This document shows positions 57,984 to 64,000 of a stretch of 64,000 bases of DNA, one piece after another. Source of the stretch: Lonsdalea populi (GTDB taxonomy: Bacteria > Pseudomonadota > Gammaproteobacteria > Enterobacterales > Enterobacteriaceae); assembly GCF_015999465.1 (NCBI RefSeq), contig NZ_CP065534.1, forward strand, positions 1,240,001 through 1,304,000, written 5' to 3'. The notes under the pieces were generated by a model that saw only the letters and a list, made by a program, of their open reading frames with translations, did not search any database and was not told the DNA's origin. The position numbers were made by a program, and so were the translations under genes. How positions within the stretch are numbered: the first letter of the stretch is position 1; each line of letters begins with the position of its first letter.

Positions 57984-59408
57984 ATGTTAACTATTATTCC
58001 CGTCGTAATGGCAGGCGGAACAGGCAGCCGTTTATGGCCTTTATCCCGCGAATTATTCCCCAAACAGTTTTTAACGATTGGCGAATCGGTAGGAAGTCTG
58101 CTGCAAAATACGGTGACAAGAATTGAAGGGATCGAAAATATATCGATAAAACCGCCCCTGGTTATCTGCAATGAAAATCATCGCTTTCTGGTCGCCGAGC
58201 AATTAAGAGAAATCGGCAAGATTGACAATAATATTATTCTTGAACCGGTGGGAAAAAATACCGCTCCTGCGGTCGCGTTAGCCGCGCATCTGGCTAATCA
58301 AATCGATCCGGACAGTTTGCTGCTGGTATTGGCGGCGGACCATCTGATAAAGAAAGAAGATCACTTCCATGCCGCTATTATCGACGCGGTGCACTACGCC
58401 GCGAATAATCAACTGGTGACGTTCGGTATTATTCCGGAGTATCCGGAAACCGGTTATGGCTATATCAAAAAAGGCGAGGGACTATCGGATTCCTGCTTCC
58501 GCGTAGACGCTTTCGTTGAGAAACCTGATTTGGCGAAAGCCGAAGCCTATGTCGCCGACGGCGGCTACAGCTGGAACAGCGGCATGTTTCTGTTCAAGGC
58601 GGGGAAATATCTGGAAGAGCTGGAGAAACACAGCCCGGACATCTATCGGCTCACCCGCGAAAGCATCGAACGCAGCCAGAAAGATTTGGATTTCATCCGG
58701 GTGGATGCGGAGAGCTTCGCGCAGTGCCCGAGCGACTCCATCGACTACGCCGTGATGGAAAAGACCAGCGACGCGGTGGTGATCCCCATCGATGCGGGCT
58801 GGAGCGACGTCGGCTCGTGGTCTTCGCTCTGGGATGTCTCCGCTAAAGATGAAAACGGCAATGTCAACGTGGGCGAGGTGATCGCCTTCGACTCGTGCAA
58901 CAACTATATCTCTTCCGAATCGGCGCTCGTCGCCACCATCGGACTGGAGGATGTCGTGGTGATCAACACCAACGATGCGCTGCTGATCTCCCGCAAAGAC
59001 CGCGTGCAGGACGTCAAGAAGGTAGTTGAAGCGCTGAAGCTTCGTGGTTGCCACCATTTCCGCGAACACCAATACTCCTTCCGCCCGTGGGGCAACATTT
59101 CCAACATCGACGCGGGCGACCGTTATCAGGTGAAACGCATCGTGGTTCATCCGGGGCAAGGGCTGTCGCTACAGCGGCACTACCACCGCGCGGAGCACTG
59201 GGTTGTGGTCAGCGGCACGGCGAAAGTGAACGTGGATAACAAAGAATTTTATCTGTCGGAGAACCAGTCCACGGTGATCCCGACGAATAGCGTACATACG
59301 CTGGAAAATCCCGGACAGATCGACCTGATCATGATCGAAGTGCGTTCGGGGCATCACATAACGGAAGACGACATCGTCAGATTAAAAGATCGCTATGGTC
59401 GAGTTTAA
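57984..59408 (+). CDS. manC: Mannose-1-phosphate guanylyltransferase (GDP-mannose pyrophosphorylase)
   Basis: ManC (CpsB) makes GDP-mannose from mannose 1-phosphate and GTP. The 474 residues have the nucleotidyltransferase signature VMAGGTGSRLWPLSRELFPKQF at the N-terminus (GGTGSRLWP), AADHLI and VEKPD in the catalytic domain. A C-terminal cupin of the type II mannose-6-phosphate isomerase family has LQRHYHRAEHWVVVSG (metal His/Glu). The protein may therefore be bifunctional. It is followed by manB 15 bp later. Confidence 0.95.
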   Translation: MLTIIPVVMAGGTGSRLWPLSRELFPKQFLTIGESVGSLLQNTVTRIEGIENISIKPPLVICNENHRFLVAEQLREIGKIDNNIILEPVGKNTAPAVALAAHLANQIDPDSLLLVLAADHLIKKEDHFHAAIIDAVHYAANNQLVTFGIIPEYPETGYGYIKKGEGLSDSCFRVDAFVEKPDLAKAEAYVADGGYSWNSGMFLFKAGKYLEELEKHSPDIYRLTRESIERSQKDLDFIRVDAESFAQCPSDSIDYAVMEKTSDAVVIPIDAGWSDVGSWSSLWDVSAKDENGNVNVGEVIAFDSCNNYISSESALVATIGLEDVVVINTNDALLISRKDRVQDVKKVVEALKLRGCHHFREHQYSFRPWGNISNIDAGDRYQVKRIVVHPGQGLSLQRHYHRAEHWVVVSGTAKVNVDNKEFYLSENQSTVIPTNSVHTLENPGQIDLIMIEVRSGHHITEDDIVRLKDRYGRV

Positions 59409-59423
59409 TAGAGGGTATCGGTA

Positions 59424-60791
59424 ATGGATCAGTTGACCTGCTTCAAAGCATATGACATCCGCGGGCAGTTGGGCGAAGAGCTGAATGAGGACATCGCTTA
59501 CCGGATTGGCCGCGCTTACGGCGACTATTTGAAGCCTAAAGCGATTGTGCTGGGCAGCGACGTCCGCTTGACCAGCGAAAGCCTGAAGTTGGCGTTGGCC
59601 AGAGGGCTGCAAGACGCGGGCACCGACGTGATTGATATCGGCCTCTCCGGCACGGAGGAAATTTACTTCGCCACCTCGCATCTGAATACGGACGGCGGCA
59701 TCGAAGTGACCGCCAGTCATAATCCGATCAACTACAACGGCATGAAGCTGGTGCGCGAAAACTCGCGGCCGATCAGCGGCGACACCGGGCTGCGCGAGGT
59801 CCAGCGCATCGCGGAAAGTAACGCATTTTCCAGCGGCGAGCGTCCCCGCGGCGGCTACCGTAAAGAGAATACGCTTCCCGCCTACGTCGCGCATATTCTG
59901 TCCTACATCAATCTCGACAACCTGACGCCGCTGAAATTGGTGGTGAACTCCGGTAACGGCGCGGCAGGACATGTTATTGACGCCATCGAGGCGATTTTTC
60001 AGCAGAAGAACGTCCCGGTCGAATTTATCAAAGTGCACCATCAGCCCGACGGCCACTTCCCTAACGGCATCCCCAACCCGCTGCTGCCGGAGTGCCGCGC
60101 AGACACCGCGAATGCCGTGCGTGAAACGGGCGCCGACATGGGGATCGCGTTTGACGGCGACTTCGACCGTTGCTTCCTGTTCGATAATCAGGGCAACTTC
60201 ATCGAGGGCTATTACATCGTTGGGCTGCTGGCCGAAGCGTTCTTGCAGAAAAATCCCGGCGGTAAAATCATTCACGATCCGCGCCTCAGTTGGAACACCG
60301 AGGACATCGTCACCGCCGCGGGCGGGCAACCTATCATGTCGAAAACCGGTCACGCCTTTATCAAGGAGCGCATGCGCTCGGAAGATGCCATCTACGGCGG
60401 TGAAATGAGCGCGCACCATTACTTCCGCGATTTCTTCTACTGCGACAGCGGGATGATTCCGTGGCTGCTGGTGGCGGAGTTGTTAAGCGTTAAACAGCAG
60501 CCGTTGGCGGAGATGGTGAAGTCCCGCATCGAGGCCTATCCCTCATCCGGTGAAATCAACGTCACCCTGCAACAGCCGGTCACCTCGATCAATAAAGTCA
60601 AAACGCACTATGCCGCGAAGGCGGAGTCGATTGACGAAACGGACGGCATCAGCATGGCTTTCGGCACCTGGCGTTTTAACCTGCGCTCTTCCAATACGGA
60701 ACCGGTGGTACGCCTCAACGTCGAGTCGAAAAACGACATCGCGCTGATGAAACAGAAAACGGATGAAATTCTGGCGATGCTTGCCGAGTAG
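59424..60791 (+). CDS. manB: Phosphomannomutase
   Basis: ManB (CpsG) converts mannose 6-phosphate to mannose 1-phosphate for ManC. It has 455 residues (E. coli CpsG 456). The phosphoserine loop is [13 protein letters not shown] (about residues 96–108), the metal site is FDGDFDRC (about 244–251), and sugar binding uses [10 protein letters not shown]. The phosphate-binding loop is [13 protein letters not shown] near the C-terminus. A cruciform region follows. Confidence 0.96.
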   Translation: MDQLTCFKAYDIRGQLGEELNEDIAYRIGRAYGDYLKPKAIVLGSDVRLTSESLKLALARGLQDAGTDVIDIGLSGTEEIYFATSHLNTDGGIEVTASHNPINYNGMKLVRENSRPISGDTGLREVQRIAESNAFSSGERPRGGYRKENTLPAYVAHILSYINLDNLTPLKLVVNSGNGAAGHVIDAIEAIFQQKNVPVEFIKVHHQPDGHFPNGIPNPLLPECRADTANAVRETGADMGIAFDGDFDRCFLFDNQGNFIEGYYIVGLLAEAFLQKNPGGKIIHDPRLSWNTEDIVTAAGGQPIMSKTGHAFIKERMRSEDAIYGGEMSAHHYFRDFFYCDSGMIPWLLVAELLSVKQQPLAEMVKSRIEAYPSSGEINVTLQQPVTSINKVKTHYAAKAESIDETDGISMAFGTWRFNLRSSNTEPVVRLNVESKNDIALMKQKTDEILAMLAE

Positions 60792-60799
60792 CCTTACCG

Positions 60800-60871
60800 C
60801 GCGAGGTTTCGGCCTTTTCCCCGTAGCGCGTTGAGCCGATGGCCGAGGCGGGCGGAGCGCCGAACCTCGCG
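60800..60871. repeat. Large inverted repeat after manB
   Basis: CGCGAGGTTTCGGC (60800–60813) and GCCGAACCTCGCG (60859–60871) pair with one unmatched base. It begins nine bases after manB. It may act in termination or RNA stability. Confidence 0.55.
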
Positions 60872-60881
60872 GGAAACGGCT

Positions 60882-60907
60882 GGCGGGCGCGTCACGCAGC
60901 GCCCGCC
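60882..60907 (+). terminator. GC-rich hairpin before the glycoside hydrolase gene
   Basis: GGCGGGCGC and GCGCCCGCC form a perfect nine-base stem with an eight-base loop. No T run follows, so read-through is likely, possibly aided by RfaH. Confidence 0.5.
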
Positions 60908-61029
60908 TGATAATGGAATACTGAACGTGTGGACATGGGGTTTCGCGCTGCTACAGCTTAGTGCCGATGTTGTTTCGTTGAGCTGCATTTACCGTATGCG
61001 GCCCACTATTGGGTAAGTGAGAGACCAAT

Positions 61030-62610
61030 ATGCAGAATTTCAAGAAAACGACCGTGTGTTTATATTTATTGTCATCTTTGGTTTTTACTTCTTTCGCCGC
61101 GCAGGCCGCAGGTAAAAGCGAACTGGATTACTTCAGCGATAACAATAAATATATCTACAGCGATCTCACGACCAAACATTTCGCGTTGCAGGGACTGCCC
61201 GACGATGGGGCGGTCGTCGAGGCCTATCAATATGACGATCTCGGTAATCTGCTGGCGATTCCTTTTTTCAAAAAAGTCCTGAAAAGCAGTGATAACGGCG
61301 GCGAAATTTCGCCTACCGTCGATATCACGTTTCCGTCGCTGGGCCTGTACAAAATCAACGTCATTGACGGTAACGATAAAAAACTCGATGAACGTAACGT
61401 TGCGCTCATTCCGCCAACTGGCCCACTCAACGATGCGGTGGGCGTGAATACCCATTTCGGCCAGGGGCGCTGGGACGCGAATAAAGCGATGCCGCTGATT
61501 AAGGCGGCGGGTATCGGCTGGATCCGCGATGAGATCCCGTGGAGCACGGTGGAAAAAAGCAAAGCGCGTTTCGCTTACCCCGGCTACGTGGACAACTATC
61601 TTCGACTGGCGAGCCAGCTGAAGGTCAAACCGCTGGTAGTGCTGGATTACGCCAATGAACGCGTTTACCCCGGCCCTATCGCCGGCAACGCCAAGCACTT
61701 CGCCAACTATGCCCAAAATATCGTGTCGCGTTATCATAAGACGGTGAAGCACTGGGAAGTGTGGAACGAACCGCGTCCACAGACCTTTGGCACCAAGGAT
61801 TGGGAAGGGTATACGGCGTTTTTAAAACAGGTGTACACCGCCATCAAAGCTGTCGACAAAAACTCGACGGTAATCGCCTGCGGCGGCGGCGGCGCGGGCG
61901 GCGGAGCGGGCGGCGACTGCGCGGGAGGCATCTTCAAATACGGCGGTAAACCGTATATGGACGCCTTCAGCATTCACCCCTACATGTCGCCGTTCGACCC
62001 GGATGTGGGTTATCCCGCTAAAAACTCGCCGTTCACTCCGATGGGGGGACGCGTCAACGTCGGCAGCGTCTCCCGGCTGATGGAAAGCCATATCAAGCTG
62101 GAAAAGCGCCCGGCAAGTCAGTTCCCGCCGGTGTACGTCACCGAGATCGGCTGGCCCTCGACGACGATCCCTTACGCCAACGGCGAAGCCGTCCAGGCCG
62201 CTTTTCTGCTCAGGACTTTAATCCAAGCCCAGCGCCTCAACATCATTCGAAGCACGTTTTGGTATGACTTTGTGAACGATGGCGCGGACGGGACCAACAA
62301 AGAGCATAATTTTGGTCTGCTTTATCAGGACTACACGCCTAAACCCGCGTATAGCGCGATGGCGGTGATGAACCACATGCTGACCGGCATGCACTTCAAA
62401 CACGCCGTGGTCGATGCCCCGGACGTCAAAGTCTATCGCTTCTCCAACGGCGGCAAAGAGCTGCTGGTGGGGTGGACGGTGGGCGCAGACAAGAAAGAAG
62501 TGCCGCTGGACGGCGGGAAAAAGGTGCAGACGGACTGGCAGGGCAATCAGACGGATATTGACGGAAAAACCTGGAAGCTGGGGCCTATCCCTCGCTATCT
62601 GAGTGAATAA
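61030..62610 (+). CDS. Secreted glycoside hydrolase, clan GH-A type (GH39/GH5-like)
   Basis: The 526-residue product has a signal peptide (about 26 residues, cleaved after AQA) and an N-terminal beta-rich domain (about 27–130). A TIM-barrel domain follows from GVNTHFGQGRWD (about 138). The likely acid/base is Glu247 in HWEVWNEPRP and the nucleophile Glu372 in YVTEIGWPS; this spacing fits clan GH-A. A very Gly-rich loop (GGGGAGGGAGGDCAGG, 285–300) with two Cys (284 and 297) is odd for an enzyme of this fold. It sits inside the polysaccharide cluster, so it probably cuts the nascent or exported polymer. The exact family and substrate are not certain. Confidence 0.8.
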   Translation: MQNFKKTTVCLYLLSSLVFTSFAAQAAGKSELDYFSDNNKYIYSDLTTKHFALQGLPDDGAVVEAYQYDDLGNLLAIPFFKKVLKSSDNGGEISPTVDITFPSLGLYKINVIDGNDKKLDERNVALIPPTGPLNDAVGVNTHFGQGRWDANKAMPLIKAAGIGWIRDEIPWSTVEKSKARFAYPGYVDNYLRLASQLKVKPLVVLDYANERVYPGPIAGNAKHFANYAQNIVSRYHKTVKHWEVWNEPRPQTFGTKDWEGYTAFLKQVYTAIKAVDKNSTVIACGGGGAGGGAGGDCAGGIFKYGGKPYMDAFSIHPYMSPFDPDVGYPAKNSPFTPMGGRVNVGSVSRLMESHIKLEKRPASQFPPVYVTEIGWPSTTIPYANGEAVQAAFLLRTLIQAQRLNIIRSTFWYDFVNDGADGTNKEHNFGLLYQDYTPKPAYSAMAVMNHMLTGMHFKHAVVDAPDVKVYRFSNGGKELLVGWTVGADKKEVPLDGGKKVQTDWQGNQTDIDGKTWKLGPIPRYLSE

Positions 62611-62828
62611 CGCGCCGGGGATCAATGACGCCGGGCGAACGACCGCCGCAGGGTGTCATCAGAGACTGACGTGAAGGGCGCCTTTGCGGAGGCGTTGCTG
62701 CAGACTGCATTTTTATTAACCGCGTGAATGAGTTATCGAAGCAAGACCGTCCAATGTTCCGATTCGGCATCAAATCGTTCGGTGGTATCATTCGCAGATT
62801 CATCTCACCTACAACAATGAGTCATCTG

Positions 62829-63836
62829 ATGAAATTTCTTGTCACCGGAGCCGCCGGTTTTATCGGTTTTTATGTTTGCCAGTCGCTGTGTGTTGCCGGG
62901 CACGAAGTTGTCGGGATAGATAATCTTAACGACTACTACGCCGTCTCTCTCAAAGAGGCGCGCCTGGCCGAGCTGGAGCCGCTGGACAACTTCCGTTTCG
63001 AGAAACTGGATATCGCGGATGATAAGGCCGTACAGGCGTTGTTTGCGGCGGAGAAGTTCGATCGCGTGATCCATCTGGCGGCGCAGGCGGGCGTCCGTTA
63101 CTCGCTGGAAAATCCACTGGCGTATGCGCAGAGCAATCTCACCGGCCACGTCAACGTGTTGGAAGGGTGCCGCCATCATGGCGTCGGCCATTTAGTCTAT
63201 GCGTCATCCAGCTCCGTGTACGGGCTGAACCATAAAACGCCGTTCTCGACGGCGGACAGCGTGGATCACCCGGTGTCGCTTTACGCAGCCACCAAAAAAT
63301 CCAATGAGTTGATGTCGCATGCCTATTCGCATCTGTATGGCCTGCCGACCACCGGTCTGCGCTTTTTCACCGTCTACGGCCCGTGGGGGCGACCGGATAT
63401 GGCCCTATTTAAGTTCACCAAGAACATTCTGAACGGCGAGCCGATCGATATCTACAATCACGGCGACATGCGCCGGGATTTCACCTACGTCACCGATATC
63501 GTGGAAGGCGTAATGCGTGTCGCGGAGGTGATTCTACAGCCCGATCCGTCGTGGCGGGTGGAAAGTGGATCGCCGGCCAATAGCTCCGCGCCTTATCGTG
63601 TGTACAACATCGGCCACGGCAGCCCGGTCAAGCTGATGGATTTTGTGACGGCGCTGGAAAACGCGCTGGGAATCGAAGCGAAGAAAAACTTTATGCCGAT
63701 GCAAGCAGGCGACGTGTATCAGACCTATGCCGATACCGACGACCTCTTTGCGACGACAGGTTATCGCCCACAGGTGGAAGTCGCCGAAGGCGTGCAGGCG
63801 TTTGTTGACTGGTATCGAGGTTTCTACCGTCTCTGA
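62829..63836 (+). CDS. UDP-glucuronate 4-epimerase (CapI/LspL-like)
   Basis: This NAD-dependent short-chain epimerase has 335 residues from the ATG at 62829. The motif LVTGAAGFIGFYV (residues 4–16) binds NAD, IDNLNDYY binds the ribose, and the catalytic SSSSVYG and YAATKKSNE (Tyr and Lys) motifs are present. RFFTVYGPWGRPDMALFKF and NHGDMRRDFTYV are typical of the UDP-glucuronate epimerase branch, which makes UDP-galacturonate. This fits with ugd, which supplies UDP-glucuronate, directly downstream. The frame is open to 62724, but the added residues are not conserved. Confidence 0.88.
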   Translation: MKFLVTGAAGFIGFYVCQSLCVAGHEVVGIDNLNDYYAVSLKEARLAELEPLDNFRFEKLDIADDKAVQALFAAEKFDRVIHLAAQAGVRYSLENPLAYAQSNLTGHVNVLEGCRHHGVGHLVYASSSSVYGLNHKTPFSTADSVDHPVSLYAATKKSNELMSHAYSHLYGLPTTGLRFFTVYGPWGRPDMALFKFTKNILNGEPIDIYNHGDMRRDFTYVTDIVEGVMRVAEVILQPDPSWRVESGSPANSSAPYRVYNIGHGSPVKLMDFVTALENALGIEAKKNFMPMQAGDVYQTYADTDDLFATTGYRPQVEVAEGVQAFVDWYRGFYRL

Positions 63837-63933
63837 TCGAGGCGATGAAGCGCGGGCGGCCGGTTTTCACTGCCCACGGCCATTTCTTCTGTGATTTTAG
63901 TTATATGCCACGTTGGATGAGTGTGATTTGAAA

Positions 63934-64000
63934 ATGAAAATTGCGATTGCAGGTACCGGCTACGTCGGCTTGTCGAATGCGATGCTGCTGGCGCAGCACA
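63934..64000 (+). CDS. ugd: UDP-glucose 6-dehydrogenase, 3' end beyond the window
   Basis: The first 22 codons read MKIAIAGTGYVGLSNAMLLA, the NAD-binding start of Ugd (E. coli MKITISGTGYVGLSN). Ugd oxidises UDP-glucose to UDP-glucuronate, the substrate of the epimerase before it. It begins 97 bp after that gene and runs past the window end. Confidence 0.93.
   Translation, partial: MKIAIAGTGYVGLSNAMLLAQH

Overview
The window is a 64 kb chromosomal segment of an enterobacterium. The TCA, cyd, tol, mod and metG–udk–dcd–asmA–yegH blocks keep the order known from Escherichia coli, and several products (CydX, AcrZ, GpmA, SucC, Udk, Dcd, the tRNA-Lys genes) are near-identical to E. coli as I remember those sequences. 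Differences in gene content (galK, galT and nadA missing from their usual places) and an Erwinia/E. coli group 1-type exopolysaccharide cluster point to a plant-associated member of Enterobacterales, perhaps Pectobacteriaceae such as Brenneria, Lonsdalea, Dickeya or Pectobacterium. The genus is an inference. No prophage, intact insertion sequence or CRISPR array was seen.

Layout. 1–7.2 kb: end of sdhB, then sucABCD (TCA cycle), closed by a clear terminator that may also end an SdhX-like small RNA. 7.2–11.0 kb: a 0.7 kb leader and cydAB-cydX-ybgE (cytochrome bd oxidase). 11.0–16.6 kb: ybgC-tolQRAB-pal-cpoB (cell-envelope Tol-Pal machine). 16.7–16.9 kb: two identical tRNA-Lys(UUU) genes. 17.2–20.3 kb: pnuC, zitB and aroG; a NadR-like operator remains in front of pnuC although nadA is absent here. 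20.6–23.9 kb: gpmA, galM and galE, without galK and galT. 24.1–29.5 kb: modF, modE, acrZ and modABC (molybdate uptake and control). 29.5–34.7 kb: ybhA, pgl, a solute-binding protein paired with an LVIVD propeller protein, and a VirK-like secreted protein. 35.0–43.5 kb: metG, apbC (mrp), udk, dcd, asmA and yegH.

43.5–64 kb is the accessory part: an exopolysaccharide locus behind an 862-bp leader with an RcsAB-like box and a textbook JUMPstart/ops element. Genes run wza-wzb-wzc (export, phosphatase, tyrosine kinase), a Wzy-like polymerase, two GT4 glycosyltransferases, a WcaJ-type initiating transferase, a Wzx flippase, three more glycosyltransferases, manC-manB (GDP-mannose), a secreted clan GH-A-type glycoside hydrolase, a UDP-glucuronate 4-epimerase and the start of ugd. 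Together they describe a Wzx/Wzy-dependent polymer likely containing hexose, mannose and glucuronic/galacturonic acid, with its own trimming enzyme. Fucose genes (gmd, fcl) are not in the window, so this is not the standard colanic acid cluster. I regard this locus as the most novel system here. It is a new combination of known families rather than a new mechanism.
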